Of a stretch of 64,000 nt of DNA, positions 28,286-38,797 are shown one piece after another. The notes beneath the pieces are model-generated. The model saw nothing but the letters and a program-made list of their open reading frames with translations, made no database searches and was not told where the DNA came from. Source of the stretch: Verrucosispora sioxanthis (lineage in GTDB: Bacteria > Actinomycetota > Actinomycetes > Mycobacteriales > Micromonosporaceae); the NCBI RefSeq assembly GCF_010560025.1, contig NZ_SAIY01000001.1, positions 1 to 64,000 on the forward strand, given 5' to 3'. Position numbers and translations under genes: made by a program. How positions within the stretch are numbered: position 1 is the stretch's first letter; each line of letters starts with the position of its first letter.

Positions 28286-29283
28286 GGCGCGGTCCCCCAC
28301 ACGGACAGGCCCGTGGTTTCGGGCAGACCGAACATCAGATTGGCGTTCTGCACCGCCTGGCCCGCGGCACCCTTGCCGAGGTTGTCCAGCGCGGCGACCA
28401 CGATCAGCCGGCCGGAGTCGACATCGACGCCGGCCTGCAGGTGGCAGGAGTTGCCGCCCACCGTGGCGGCGGTGTGCGGCCACCGTCCCTCGGGCAGCAG
28501 GTGTACGAACGGTTCGTCCGCGTACGCCCGCGCCAGCACCGCGCGCGGGTCGGCCTCGCCGGTCGGCAGCGCGGTGACCGTGGCCAGGATGCCGCGCGGC
28601 ATGGGCGCCAGCACCGGAGTGAACGACAGCCCGGTCGCCCCGGTGGCCTGCTTGATCTCGGGTACGTGCTGGTGTGCGCCCACCTTGTAGGGCGACAGGT
28701 CGCCCATCACCTCACTGGCCAGCAGGTGAGCCTTGGCGACCCGGCCCGCGCCCGACGTGCCGGACGCGGCGACGACCACCACGTCGTCGGGTCGGGCGGC
28801 ACCGGCCGCGATCAGCGGCGCCAGCGCCAGGGTGATCGCCGCCGCGTAGCAGCCGGTGTTGGCCACCCGTTCGGCGGCGACGATCCGCGCCCGCTGGCCG
28901 GGCAGCTCGGGCAGGCCGTAGGTCCACGCTCCCGCGTGCGGGCCACCGTAGTAACGGGCCCAGGCGTCAGCGTCGGCGAGCCGGTGGTCGGCGCCGAGAT
29001 CGACGATCCGGACCCCGGCGGGCAGTCGCGCCGCCAGGGCGGCGGACTCACCGTGCGGCAGGGCGAGGAAGACCAGATCGGCCTCGGCCAGCACCTCCGG
29101 CGTGGTCCCGCCGAGGGTCATCTCCAGCCCGGTCAGCTGCGGGTGGACGGCGTCGAGTGGTTGCCCGGCCTGGCTGTGCGCAGTCGCGGCGACCAGGTCG
29201 AACTCGGGGTGCCCGGCGAGCAGACGGAGCAGTTCACCACCGGCGTACCCGCTCGCCCCGACGACCGCAGCCCGAATCCCCAT
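28282..29283 (-). CDS. argC: N-acetyl-gamma-glutamyl-phosphate reductase
   Basis: Third step of arginine synthesis (NADPH). First gene of the operon. ATG 29283 is chosen over GTG 29289 because GGAGG (29289-29293) ends six bases before it. 333 residues: Rossmann start VVGASGYAGGELLRLLAGHP, catalytic Cys in VANTGCYAAAITLALAPL, SGTSGAGRVAKAHL, and the His region PYKVGAHQHVPEI. The ribosome-binding site abuts a palindromic ARG-box-like element. Confidence 0.97.
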   Translation of the reverse strand: MGIRAAVVGASGYAGGELLRLLAGHPEFDLVAATAHSQAGQPLDAVHPQLTGLEMTLGGTTPEVLAEADLVFLALPHGESAALAARLPAGVRIVDLGADHRLADADAWARYYGGPHAGAWTYGLPELPGQRARIVAAERVANTGCYAAAITLALAPLIAAGAARPDDVVVVAASGTSGAGRVAKAHLLASEVMGDLSPYKVGAHQHVPEIKQATGATGLSFTPVLAPMPRGILATVTALPTGEADPRAVLARAYADEPFVHLLPEGRWPHTAATVGGNSCHLQAGVDVDSGRLIVVAALDNLGKGAAGQAVQNANLMFGLPETTGLSVWGTAP

Positions 29284-29380
29284 ACCCACCTCCGCATGAA
29301 TATGCAGAGAAGGTTAGCAGGAGCACACCTCAGACTGCAAGTTCATACAGGAAGCCGTATGGTAATGAACCACGATGGGT
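29284..29380 (-). promoter_or_regulatory. arg operon promoter and ArgR operator region
   Basis: AT-richer stretch between argC and the epimerase gene. GCATGAATATGC (29294-29305) is a perfect-ended palindrome of ARG-box type directly upstream of the argC ribosome-binding site. A second dyad pairs GTTCAT (341-346 of 29,xxx) with ATGAAC (29365-29370) and CATAC with GTATG inside it. On the minus strand TTCATT and TATGAA, 16 bases apart, could be -35 and -10. ArgR encoded in the same operon is the expected repressor. Assigned by eye. Confidence 0.55.
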
Positions 29381-29389
29381 GCCGGTGTG

Positions 29390-30415
29390 CTAGAGGCGGC
29401 CCTCGGCGACCGCGTCGGTCACCCAGGGGATGACCTCGTCGAGCATCTCATCCAGGGATGTGGTGGCGGTGAAGCCGAGCACCTCGTGGGCCTTCGTGGT
29501 GTCCGGCACCCGCTTCTGTACGTCATGCTGGAAGGGTTCGTCGCTGACGTACCGGAACGGCACGTCCGGTCCCTTGATCTTGCGCCAGATCAGCTCGGCC
29601 AACTCCAGCACGGTGGTCGACTCGGCGGTGGAGAGGTTGAAGTCCTCGTTGGCCGCCGCCGGATGCTCGATGGCCAGCGCGATGCCCCGGGCCAGGTCCC
29701 CGCCGTAGGTGTAGTGCCGCACCTGGTCGCCCTCGCCGAGGATGTGCAGCGGATCCTGCCCCTTGACGATCTTCTGCACCAGGTCGGGCACCACGTGCGA
29801 CATGGCCAGCTTGACGTTGCCGGAGAGCACCTCGGCCTGGCCCAGCGCCCGCCCCTCCCCCACGCCGACGCAGTTGAACGGCCGCACGATCGTGTAGGGC
29901 AACCGGTACTGGTCCCAGGCGGCGCGGGCGTAGTACTCCACGGCCAGCTTCTGGAAGCCGTACGAGGACAGCGGCGGCGGAATGCGTCGCTCGTCGCCCT
30001 CCCGGCTGGGCCAGTGCTCGGTGGACTCGAACACCATCGAGGACGAGAGGTAGGTGACCTTGGACAGCCGACCGTCTCGGTGGGCTCGGATCGCCGCGTC
30101 ACAGGTCGCCGCCATGATCCGCTCGTTGGTGGCGAGCAGGTCGTAGGCGTACGCGTGGAAGTAGGAGATCCCGCCGATCATCGCCGCCCCGGCGACCAGG
30201 TGGTCGCAGCCGTCGAGCAGCCCGGTCAGCAGATCGGTGTCGCGGGCGTCCCCCTCCACGAACCGGAACCGGGGGTTTCCCTCGTGGCTCTGGGCGACCG
30301 GACCGTACTTCGAGAAGTTGTCGACACCCACCACCTCGTGGCCGCGGTCGAGCAACTCCGCGACGAGATAGCCGCCGATGAAGCCGGCCGAACCAGTTAC
30401 CAGGATCTTCGCCAC
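29390..30415 (-). CDS. NAD-dependent epimerase/dehydratase (extended SDR)
   Basis: 341 residues. NAD loop GSAGFIGGYLVAELL (G-x-x-G-x-x-G), sugar-nucleotide catalytic pair in SSYGFQKLAVEYY (Y-x-x-x-K), and IVRPFNCVGVGEGRALG. It belongs to the extended SDRs acting on NDP-sugars (epimerase or dehydratase); GAAMIGGISYFHAYAYDLLA is unusual in retaining no classical G-x-x-H-x-A-A. Last gene of the three-gene polysaccharide operon, 8 bases after the glycosyltransferase. Confidence 0.85.
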   Translation of the reverse strand: MAKILVTGSAGFIGGYLVAELLDRGHEVVGVDNFSKYGPVAQSHEGNPRFRFVEGDARDTDLLTGLLDGCDHLVAGAAMIGGISYFHAYAYDLLATNERIMAATCDAAIRAHRDGRLSKVTYLSSSMVFESTEHWPSREGDERRIPPPLSSYGFQKLAVEYYARAAWDQYRLPYTIVRPFNCVGVGEGRALGQAEVLSGNVKLAMSHVVPDLVQKIVKGQDPLHILGEGDQVRHYTYGGDLARGIALAIEHPAAANEDFNLSTAESTTVLELAELIWRKIKGPDVPFRYVSDEPFQHDVQKRVPDTTKAHEVLGFTATTSLDEMLDEVIPWVTDAVAEGRL

Positions 30416-30423
30416 CGACGCTC

Positions 30424-31203
30424 CTATGCCGTCTTCTCGTACTCGGTGCCACGCGGAGCCGGCACGGCCGCCGTCCGCACCCGGGCGGTCAACTTCTCCC
30501 GGCTCAGTCGTCGACCGTAGGCGAACAGGTACCAGCGCAGGTAGCCGGGGAGGAAGCGGCCCAGGTCGAAGTGGGACTCGCCGAGCGGACGGTCCAGCCA
30601 GATGGTCGGAATCTCCGCCACCGGCAGGCGCAGCCGGGTGGCCTTCGCGGTCAGTTCCAGCCCGATCTCGAAGCCGGTCCGCGACTCGATGCCGACCTCC
30701 CGGACGAACGCCGTGTCGTACGCCTTGAAGCTGTTGGTGGCGTCGCGGGTGCCGGCCCGGGCGAAGGTGTAAAGGCTTCGTCCCGCCCAGCGGGACATCA
30801 TCCGCTTGAGCCTCGGCCCGCCGACCTGCTGACCACCCGGCATGTACCGGGAGGCCGCGGCGACCACCACCCCCCGGTCCACCAACCGGGCCAACTCGTC
30901 GATCTGGCGGGGATCGTCACACCCGTCGGCCATCGTCACCACCGCGACCGGTGCCAGGGCCGCGTCGATGCCGAACCGGATCGCGTTGGCCGGGCCCCGG
31001 CCGTAGGTGTTGAGCACCGCCCGGACCCGCGGGTCGGTACGCGCGATCCGTTCGACGTACGGGACCGTGGTGTCCTCGGGCATGTCGTGCACGATCAGCA
31101 CCTCGGCGGGCAGCATCAGTTCCCGCAGCATCCGCTCCAGGCAGCGGATGATCGCCTCGCCCTCGTTGTAGACCGGCACGATCACCGAGACCCGGGGATT
31201 CAT
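30424..31203 (-). CDS. Family 2 glycosyltransferase (GT-A fold)
   Basis: 259 residues from ATG 31203, overlapping the dehydrogenase stop as ATGA. Nucleotide-binding start RVSVIVPVYNEGEAIIRCLE, metal site VVTMADGCDDPRQIDELARL (D-x-D replaced by A-D-G-C-D-D, as in DPM1/GtrB-like enzymes), RLKRMMSRWAGRSLYTFARA, and DATNSFKAYDTAFVREVGIE. It resembles dolichyl- or undecaprenyl-phosphate mannosyl or glucosyl transferases. No large membrane domain is present. Confidence 0.87.
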   Translation of the reverse strand: MNPRVSVIVPVYNEGEAIIRCLERMLRELMLPAEVLIVHDMPEDTTVPYVERIARTDPRVRAVLNTYGRGPANAIRFGIDAALAPVAVVTMADGCDDPRQIDELARLVDRGVVVAAASRYMPGGQQVGGPRLKRMMSRWAGRSLYTFARAGTRDATNSFKAYDTAFVREVGIESRTGFEIGLELTAKATRLRLPVAEIPTIWLDRPLGESHFDLGRFLPGYLRWYLFAYGRRLSREKLTARVRTAAVPAPRGTEYEKTA

Positions 31204-32405
31204 CACACCCGTACCCCCTGCCCGGTCAGACCCCACATGTCGATCACCGGTTTGTCGGTGTCCAGGCGGGCGTACTGCTCATGCGGTGCGGCGATGACCA
31301 GCAGGTCGGCCCGGCGCAACACCTCGTCCAGGTCGACGAAGCGGTCGTCGGCCACGTACGGGTCGGTGCAGAGCGTCTCCCGGGTCTTCAACGCCAGGAT
31401 CTTGCGCAGCTTGTACGCCAGGCTCTCCCGGGGGTCGTCGCTGCCGCCCTTGAAGGCCATGCCGAGGATGCCCACCGTCGAGGTGGCCAGGTCGAACCGG
31501 TCCTCCAGGCGGGACACCAGATACAGCGGCAACCCCTCGTTGATCAGCATCGCCGAGTGGCCGAGCACGAAGTTGTTCCGGTTGAACGCGGCCAGTTGCA
31601 TGGTGTCCTTGAACAGGCACGGCCCGGCGGCGAAACCGGGCATCGGCAGATCGGCCGCACGCGGGTAGTCGTACGCCACCGCGTGCCGGATCCGGGCGAA
31701 GTCCAGCCCGAAGTCGTTCGCCATCATCCAGAACTGGTTCGCGGTGGCGAACTTGATGTACCGCCAGGTGTTGGTGAACAGCTTCGCCAGCTCGGCCTCC
31801 TCGGGTTCGAGCGGGACGATCTGGTCGGTCAGGTGCCGGAACAGCTTCTCCGCCCGCGCCAGCGCCTCCGGGGTCCGCGCGGCGACGATCTGCGGCAGCG
31901 TGAACAGCTCGGTCATCGCCCGGCCCTCGGCGATCCGTTCCGGGCAGAACGCCACGTCCGCGCGCAGACCCTTGCCGGCCAGCAACTTCTCGGTCAGCGC
32001 GGTGACCCCGGGGTAGACGGTGCTGCGCAGCACGATCAGCTGGCCGTCGCGCAGATGTTCGGCGCAGCGCTCCAACGCGCGGGGCACGGCACCGAGATCC
32101 GGGTTGAGGTGCTCGTCGACCGGCGTGCCGACCACGACGACCAGGTGGTCCGAGATCCCGACGGCGGCGGGGTCGGTGGTGGCGCGCAGCCGGCCGGCCG
32201 CCACCGCCTCGGCCAGCGGATCGGCCGCGCCGGGCTCGGCGAAGGGCAGGGTGGCCGCGTTGACGCCCGCGACGGCCTCGGCGTTGATGTCGTACAGCAC
32301 GACGGACAGCCCGCGGGCGGCGAAGGCGATACCCAGCGGCAGGCCCACCCGGCCACAACCACCGACGATGCAGACGTCGACCGAGGTGGGCGGATCATCG
32401 GACAT
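31203..32405 (-). CDS. UDP/GDP-sugar 6-dehydrogenase (nucleotide-sugar dehydrogenase)
   Basis: 400 residues. NAD loop VCIVGGCGRVGLPLGIAFAA, VVGTPVDEHLNPDLG, LRSTVYPGVT, and the catalytic-Cys loop GFAAGPCLFKDTMQLAAFNR, with GILGMAFKGGSDDPRESLAY in the C-terminal domain. The closest subgroup is WecC-like UDP-ManNAc dehydrogenases, but substrate cannot be fixed. First gene of the operon with the glycosyltransferase and epimerase, so a uronic-acid-containing envelope glycan or glycolipid is the likely product. Confidence 0.9.
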   Translation of the reverse strand: MSDDPPTSVDVCIVGGCGRVGLPLGIAFAARGLSVVLYDINAEAVAGVNAATLPFAEPGAADPLAEAVAAGRLRATTDPAAVGISDHLVVVVGTPVDEHLNPDLGAVPRALERCAEHLRDGQLIVLRSTVYPGVTALTEKLLAGKGLRADVAFCPERIAEGRAMTELFTLPQIVAARTPEALARAEKLFRHLTDQIVPLEPEEAELAKLFTNTWRYIKFATANQFWMMANDFGLDFARIRHAVAYDYPRAADLPMPGFAAGPCLFKDTMQLAAFNRNNFVLGHSAMLINEGLPLYLVSRLEDRFDLATSTVGILGMAFKGGSDDPRESLAYKLRKILALKTRETLCTDPYVADDRFVDLDEVLRRADLLVIAAPHEQYARLDTDKPVIDMWGLTGQGVRV

Positions 32406-32583
32406 GAGGGGGCTCCCGTGGGGGTGGCGGGTGTGATCCCAGGGTCGTCGGGATACAGCAGGCTAACCCCTCAGACGTGACTCGCGGGTAACCAAACAGC
32501 CATCGGTGTTGACCTTTCGGTCGATCACACACCAAGCCCCTTGCCGCCGTCACCGATCGCACACGCTCCCACTCCCGGAGTGA

Positions 32584-32628
32584 GCAAGGGCCCCTTCCCC
32601 GCACGAGGCGCAGGGAAGGGGCCCTTGC
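32584..32628 (-). terminator. Terminator downstream of pheT
   Basis: Perfect 16-base arms (GCAAGGGCCCCTTCCC at 32584-32599 and its complement at 32613-32628) with a 13-base loop, starting 8 bases past the pheT stop on the minus strand. The AAGGGCCCCTT core is of a type common between genes in this bacterial group. The remaining 32406-32583 is the promoter region of the dehydrogenase operon; no gene seen. Confidence 0.75.
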
Positions 32629-32635
32629 CCACCGG

Positions 32636-35212
32636 TCAGGCGCCGCGGAGGGTGGCGCCGCAGCGTTCGGCGGCGCGGGCGACGGCGGCGTCGCGGGCGG
32701 CCACCGCCTCCTCGACCGTCAACGTGCGGTCCGGCGCTCGGAAGGTCAGCTTGTAGGCCAGCGACTTGCGTCCGGCACCGAGCTGCTCCGAGGCGTAGAC
32801 GTCGAACAGGCTGACCGACTCCAGCAGCTCGCCGGCACCCTCGACGAGTGCCTGGCGAACCTGCGCCGCCGGTACCGACTCGGCCACCACCAGCGCCACG
32901 TCGATCAGCGCCGGCGGGTAGCCGGAGACAGCGGGCGCGGCCGTCACCGCAGGTGCCGGCAGAGCGTCCAGGTCCAGCTCCATGGCGCAGGTCCGCCTCG
33001 GCAGTTCGAGCGTCGCTACGACCTGCGGGTGCAGCTCACCGGCGTGGCCGACGACCGCGCCGTCGACCAGCAGCTCCGCGCAGCGGCCCGGGTGCCAGGG
33101 GGCGTACTCGGCCGAGCGCACCTCGACGCGCTGGTCGGGTATCCCGGCGGCGGTGAGCACCGCGCGGCCCGCCTCGACGGCGTCCGCCCAGCCGGCCGCC
33201 CGCCCGCCGCCCCACCAGCCGGCCGGCTCGACCTCGCCGGTCAGCACGACGGCGACGTGCCGGGGCTGGCACGGCACCACCGCGTCGGCGGCGGCGGGCT
33301 CCGCGTCGGTGGGACGGCGGTCGACGCCCATCTCCGGCGGGCTGCCGGCGTCCACCCGGGGCTGGAAGACCGTGCCGATCTCGTAGAGGGACAGGTCCCG
33401 CAGGCCCCGGCCGAGGTTGCGCCGGACGATACCGAGCAGCGGACCGAGCAGCGTGGTGCGCAGCAGCGGCTCCTCCTCCGACAGCGGGTTGGCCAGCCGC
33501 ACCGCCCGGCGACGCGGGTCGTCGGCGGCCAGGCCGAGCTGGTCGGCCAGCTCCGTGGCGACGAACGGGTGCGCCAGCACCTCGACGTAGCCGCGCTCGG
33601 CCAGGGAACGGGACACCGCCCGGTGACGTCGCTGCTGCCAGGTCAGGCCCCGGCCGGGCGGCGCGGTCGGCAGCACCGACGGCACCTTGTCGTACCCGTC
33701 GAGGCGGACCACCTCCTCGACCAGATCCGCCGGATCGGTCAGGTCGGGCCGCCAGGTCGGCGGGGTGACGCTCAGCGCCTCACCGTCTCCGGCGGCCACC
33801 GCCACCGAACCCGGTTCCTCGGCCAGCCGGTCGGTGCCGCGCGCCACGGTGCAGCCGACCTGCTCCAGCAGCGCGACCACCCGGGCCGGCGGGTAGTCCA
33901 CACCAACCCGCCGGCTGGGCAGGTCGGCCGGCAGGATGACCGGGGTACGCGGCCGGACGTGGTTGAGGTCCAGCACCTCCTCGCTGGCGGCGCCGCCCGC
34001 GTACGAGGTGAGCAGCCCGACCGCCCGGTCCAGCGCGACCAGCGGCAGCGCCGGGTCGACCCCACGCTCCCAACGCTTCGCCGCCTCGCTGAACAGCTTG
34101 TGCCGCCGCGCGGTGCGGCCCACCATCGCCGGGTCCCAGTGCGCGGCCTCGAAGAGCACGTTGACGGTGCCCGGCAGCACCTCGCTGGTCTCGCCGCCCA
34201 TCACGGCGGCGAGTGAGATCGGCATGCCGTCACCCTCGGCGGCGACCGGGTTCGGCAGCCCGGCGTCGCAGATGACCATGTCCTCGGGGGCGAGGGCGCG
34301 GGTCACCCCGTCGAGCGTGGTCAGTTTCTCCCCCGGCACCGCCCGGCGCACCACGAGCGGGCCGGCGATCCGGTCGGCGTCGAAGGCGTGCATCGGCTGG
34401 CCGAGTTCGAGCATCACGTAGTTGGTGATGTCCACCGGCAACGAGATGCTGCGGACGCCGGCGATGGTCAGCCGTTGCCGCATCCAGTCCGGGGTCTGCG
34501 CCGCCGGGTCGACGCCGCGCACCAGCCGGGCCGCGAACCGGTCGCAGCCGACCGGGTCGCGCACCTCGACCGGGTACGCCGGCACGGCCGTGCCGGGCGT
34601 CGCGGGCATCCGGCCCCGGTCGGAGTAGTCGAGGCCGAGGGCGTGCGCCAGTTCGCGGGCGAGCCCACGCAGCGACATCTGGTAGCCCCGGTCCGGGGTG
34701 ATCTCCACCTCGACGATGACGTCGTCGAGGCCGACCACCGGCCGAGCGTCGTCGCCGGGCTCCGCCACCACGTGCTCGGGCAGCACCAGGATGCCGGAGT
34801 GGTCGTCGCCCAGGCCCAGTTCCCGGGCCGAGCAGATCATGCCGTTGGAGTTGCGCCCGTACGTGCGGCGGGCACCGATGGCGAAGCCACCCGGCAGCAC
34901 CCCGCCGGGCAGGATCACCACGACCCGGTCACCCGGTGCGAAGTTGCGGGCACCGCAGACGATCTCCTGCGGCTCGCCGGTGCCGTTGGCGGCGCCCACG
35001 TTCACCAGGCAGAACCGGATCGGCTTCTTGAAGCCGGTCAGCTCCTCGATCTCCAGGACCTCGCCGACCACCAGTTGCCCGGTGACCGTGCCGGACAGGT
35101 CCACGATGGACTCGACCTCGATGCCGAGGTCGACCAGGGCCCGCTCCAACTCGTCGACGGGCAGGTCGGGTACGTCGACGTACTCCCGCAGCCAACTGAG
35201 AGAAACTCGCAT
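32636..35212 (-). CDS. pheT: Phenylalanyl-tRNA synthetase beta subunit
   Basis: 858 residues, standard for the long bacterial beta chain. Domains in order: EMAP/OB tRNA-binding domain (about 40-155, GARNFAPGDRVVVILPGG), B3/B4 editing domain (about 215-400), B5 (about 410-490), the catalytic-like core that pairs with PheS, and the C-terminal ferredoxin-fold anticodon-binding domain (last ~95, PPALIDVALVVAES). It forms an alpha2-beta2 enzyme with PheS, 36 bases upstream. Confidence 0.97.
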   Translation of the reverse strand: MRVSLSWLREYVDVPDLPVDELERALVDLGIEVESIVDLSGTVTGQLVVGEVLEIEELTGFKKPIRFCLVNVGAANGTGEPQEIVCGARNFAPGDRVVVILPGGVLPGGFAIGARRTYGRNSNGMICSARELGLGDDHSGILVLPEHVVAEPGDDARPVVGLDDVIVEVEITPDRGYQMSLRGLARELAHALGLDYSDRGRMPATPGTAVPAYPVEVRDPVGCDRFAARLVRGVDPAAQTPDWMRQRLTIAGVRSISLPVDITNYVMLELGQPMHAFDADRIAGPLVVRRAVPGEKLTTLDGVTRALAPEDMVICDAGLPNPVAAEGDGMPISLAAVMGGETSEVLPGTVNVLFEAAHWDPAMVGRTARRHKLFSEAAKRWERGVDPALPLVALDRAVGLLTSYAGGAASEEVLDLNHVRPRTPVILPADLPSRRVGVDYPPARVVALLEQVGCTVARGTDRLAEEPGSVAVAAGDGEALSVTPPTWRPDLTDPADLVEEVVRLDGYDKVPSVLPTAPPGRGLTWQQRRHRAVSRSLAERGYVEVLAHPFVATELADQLGLAADDPRRRAVRLANPLSEEEPLLRTTLLGPLLGIVRRNLGRGLRDLSLYEIGTVFQPRVDAGSPPEMGVDRRPTDAEPAAADAVVPCQPRHVAVVLTGEVEPAGWWGGGRAAGWADAVEAGRAVLTAAGIPDQRVEVRSAEYAPWHPGRCAELLVDGAVVGHAGELHPQVVATLELPRRTCAMELDLDALPAPAVTAAPAVSGYPPALIDVALVVAESVPAAQVRQALVEGAGELLESVSLFDVYASEQLGAGRKSLAYKLTFRAPDRTLTVEEAVAARDAAVARAAERCGATLRGA

Positions 35213-35248
35213 GATGTGTAACCACCGTCTCCGTAACTCGCGCCCGCA

Positions 35249-36361
<1,113 letters not shown>

Positions 36362-36529
36362 CTAGGCGAGTCTACGGACGCGCGGCTGTGCCGCAGCCCG
36401 CCGGTGGGAGTCGTGTGGAGAGCAGGTCAGGCCCGCCGCCCGCCGACACCGGCGGGCTGGCTAAACGAACGCCGTGGTGCGTTCACCATGGGGGCCGCGT
36501 CTCCTCCGTCATGCGCGCGTGACCTCGGG

Positions 36530-37327
36530 TCAGCGCTGTGCTCTGGCCGAAGCGTACAGGCAGACGGCCGCCGCCGCAGCCAGGTTGAGGCTCTCGGCCC
36601 GCCCGTGCAGCGGCACCCGGACCCGGGCGTCGGCGGCCTCGGCCAGCTCGACGGGCAGGCCGTGCGCCTCGGAGCCGAACAGCCAGGCGGTCGGTGCCGC
36701 CAGCCGGCCGGCGTCGACCAGCTCGTCGAGATCAGATTCGCCGTGACCGGTGGCGGCGAGCACCGTCAGCCCGGCGGCCCGGACGGCGGTGAGCGTCGCG
36801 GCCGGGTCGCGTTCGCGCACCACGTCCACGTGGAACAGGCTGCCGGCCGACGACCTGACGCACTTGCCGTTGTACGGGTCGACGGCGTCACCCGCGAAGA
36901 CCACCGTGGTGGCGCCGGCCGCGTCGGCGGTCCGCAGCACCGTGCCGGCGTTGCCCGGGTCACGGATGCCCGCGAGCACGGCCACCAGCCGGGGGCCGCG
37001 CGACAACGCTATCTGAAGGGACACGTCGAGGTGCCGGCAGACGGCGACCAGCCCTTGCGGGGCGACGGTCTCGGCGAGCGCGGCCAGCGCCTCGTCGGTC
37101 ACCTCGGAGACGGGCACGTCGCCGCCGGCGGCGCTCGCCGCCAGGTCGGCGTACCGGTCGAGGGCGGCCGGGGTGCCGAACAGCTCCAGCACGGTGCCGG
37201 GTCGGCTCAGGGCCTCCCGGACCGCCTGCGGCCCCTCGGCGAGGAACCGACCCGAGGCGTCGCGGTCGCGGCGACGCTGAAGTCGGCGCGCGGCCACCAC
37301 CCGGGGCGTACGCGGTGTGAAGAGCAT
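36530..37327 (-). CDS. SpoU/TrmH-family RNA 2'-O-methyltransferase
   Basis: 265 residues. The N-terminal ~100 residues form a substrate-binding domain (ARRLQRRRDRDASGRFLAEG). The SPOUT knot motifs are clear: motif 1 IRDPGNAGTVLRTADAAGAT (N and R catalytic region), motif 2 WLFGSEAHGLP, and motif 3 VRVPLHGRAESLNLAAAAAV. Methylates ribose of rRNA or tRNA using SAM; exact target unknown. It sits between rplT and pheS, a common actinobacterial placement. Confidence 0.93.
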   Translation of the reverse strand: MLFTPRTPRVVAARRLQRRRDRDASGRFLAEGPQAVREALSRPGTVLELFGTPAALDRYADLAASAAGGDVPVSEVTDEALAALAETVAPQGLVAVCRHLDVSLQIALSRGPRLVAVLAGIRDPGNAGTVLRTADAAGATTVVFAGDAVDPYNGKCVRSSAGSLFHVDVVRERDPAATLTAVRAAGLTVLAATGHGESDLDELVDAGRLAAPTAWLFGSEAHGLPVELAEAADARVRVPLHGRAESLNLAAAAAVCLYASARAQR

Positions 37328-37391
37328 GGTCTCGGTCGCACGCGCGAGGCGTCCCCGTTGCCGAGGGACGCCTCGCTGCGCTGGGTGGGAC

Positions 37392-37784
37392 TCAGGCGGC
37401 CTGGGCGGGCGCGCCGCCGGTGCCCTCGGCCTGCACGGCGGCCCGGGCCAGCTCGACGATCGCCGCGAACGCGGCGGCGTCGTTGACGGCCAGGTCAGCC
37501 AGGATCTTGCGGTCGACCTCGATGCCGGCCAGGCGCAGGCCCTGGATCAGCCGGTTGTAGGTCATCCCGTTGGCGCGGGCACCCGCGTTGATCCGCTGGA
37601 TCCACAGCTGCCTGAAGTCGCCCTTGCGGTCGCGACGGTCCCGGTAGGCGTACTGCATCGAGTGCAGCACCTGCTCCTTGGCCTTGCGGTACAGCCGGGA
37701 GCGCTGACCGCGGTATCCGCTCGCGGTCTCCAGCAGGGTACGGCGCTTCTTCTGGGCGTTAACAGCCCGCTTGACGCGTGCCAT
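37392..37784 (-). CDS. rplT: Ribosomal protein L20
   Basis: 130 residues. [36 protein letters not shown], the highly basic N-terminal helix that threads into 23S rRNA, and [20 protein letters not shown] near the end are all canonical. AAGGAG precedes the ATG. Third gene of infC-rpmI-rplT. Confidence 0.98.
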   Translation of the reverse strand: MARVKRAVNAQKKRRTLLETASGYRGQRSRLYRKAKEQVLHSMQYAYRDRRDRKGDFRQLWIQRINAGARANGMTYNRLIQGLRLAGIEVDRKILADLAVNDAAAFAAIVELARAAVQAEGTGGAPAQAA

Positions 37785-37816
37785 CTCAACTCCTTCTTGG
37801 ATTCAGGTGGCGCGCG

Positions 37817-38011
37817 TCAGCGGCCGAGCAGCTTCTTGATGCGCTTGACGTCAGCCTTGGCCACCTCGACCACGCCCGTCAGCCGGCGGGTGCGGGTGGA
37901 GGGCTTCTTCTCGAGGTTGTGACGCAGACCGGCCTGCTGCTTCGTGATCTTGCCGTTGCCGGTCACGCGGACCCGCTTGCCCATCCCCGTGTGGCTCTTC
38001 ATCTTCGGCAT
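37817..38011 (-). CDS. rpmI: Ribosomal protein L35
   Basis: 64 residues, MPKMKSHTGMGKRVRVTGNG start, highly basic, L35 family. Twenty bases after infC and 32 before rplT in the conserved infC-rpmI-rplT operon, with GGGGAGAAG upstream of the ATG. Confidence 0.98.
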   Translation of the reverse strand: MPKMKSHTGMGKRVRVTGNGKITKQQAGLRHNLEKKPSTRTRRLTGVVEVAKADVKRIKKLLGR

Positions 38012-38031
38012 GTGGAACGTCTTCTCCCCTG

Positions 38032-38700
38032 TTACTGACCGCTGGTGTCAGCGGTCGCGCCGGTGTCACCGGCTGCTGCGCTCTCACTGGTCACCGCAGG
38101 TTCGGCGGCCGCGGCGGTGGCGGGCTCCTCCGCGGTCCGCTCCCGGGGTCCACCACGGGACGCCGTGGCGGCGACCGCGGAGGCCTTCACGGCCCGGTGC
38201 GGAGCGAGAACCATGATCATGTTTCGGCCGTCCTGCTTCGGAGCGGACTCCACGTATCCCAGTTCCGTGATCTCGGACTCGAGCCGGCGCAGGAGCCGGT
38301 AGCCCAGCTCCGGGCGGCTCTGCTCGCGACCGCGGAACATGATCGTCACCTTGACCTTGTCACCGGCCTTGAGGAACCGCACCACGTGACCCTTCTTGGT
38401 CTCGTAGTCGTGCGGATCGATCTTCGGCCGGAGCTTCATCTCCTTGATGACGGTCTGCTGCTGGTTACGCCGCGCTTCGCGCGCCTTCAGTGCGCTCTCG
38501 TACTTGAACTTGCCGAAGTCCATGAGCTTGCACACCGGCGGGCGCGCCATCGGCGCAACCTCGACCAGGTCCAGATCGACGTCCGCGGCCAGCTGAAGGG
38601 CGCGCTCCAGTGGGACGATGCCCACCTGCTCACCCTCGGGGCCGACCAGTCGGACCTCACGTGCCCGGATCTGCTCGTTCACGCGTGGTTCGACGCTGAT
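38032..38700 (-). CDS. infC: Translation initiation factor IF-3, probable AUC start
   Basis: Keeps 30S subunits free and checks start codons. From the first standard codon (GTG 38682) the protein begins [20 protein letters not shown], but the conserved segment extends upstream as I-S-V-E-P-R-V in frame, and ATC at 38700 lies four bases after GAGGAGG, the best ribosome-binding site here. Rare start codons on infC are the known basis of IF-3 autorepression, so I place the start at AUC (222 residues). The N-domain and C-domain ([20 protein letters not shown]) are complete. The C-terminal ~40 residues are an Ala/Glu/Thr-rich tail, frequent in actinobacteria. Confidence 0.9.
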   Translation of the reverse strand: MSVEPRVNEQIRAREVRLVGPEGEQVGIVPLERALQLAADVDLDLVEVAPMARPPVCKLMDFGKFKYESALKAREARRNQQQTVIKEMKLRPKIDPHDYETKKGHVVRFLKAGDKVKVTIMFRGREQSRPELGYRLLRRLESEITELGYVESAPKQDGRNMIMVLAPHRAVKASAVAATASRGGPRERTAEEPATAAAAEPAVTSESAAAGDTGATADTSGQ

Positions 38701-38775
38701 GGGGCCTCCTCGAGTCGGATCTTCATGCGTGGCCGACCCGGCGGCTCCCGGTGGGAACCGGCCCGGAAAGTAGAA

Positions 38776-38797
38776 GGCCCCGGCGTATGCCAGGGCC
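38776..38797 (-). promoter_or_regulatory. Attenuator-like hairpin in the infC leader
   Basis: On the minus strand GGCCCTGGC-ATAC-GCCGGGGCC forms a 9-base stem (one G.U) with a four-base loop and is followed by TTCTACTTT. This is the shape of an intrinsic terminator about 75-97 bases upstream of the infC start, inside the leader defined by the promoter at 38959-38988. Confidence 0.5.
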
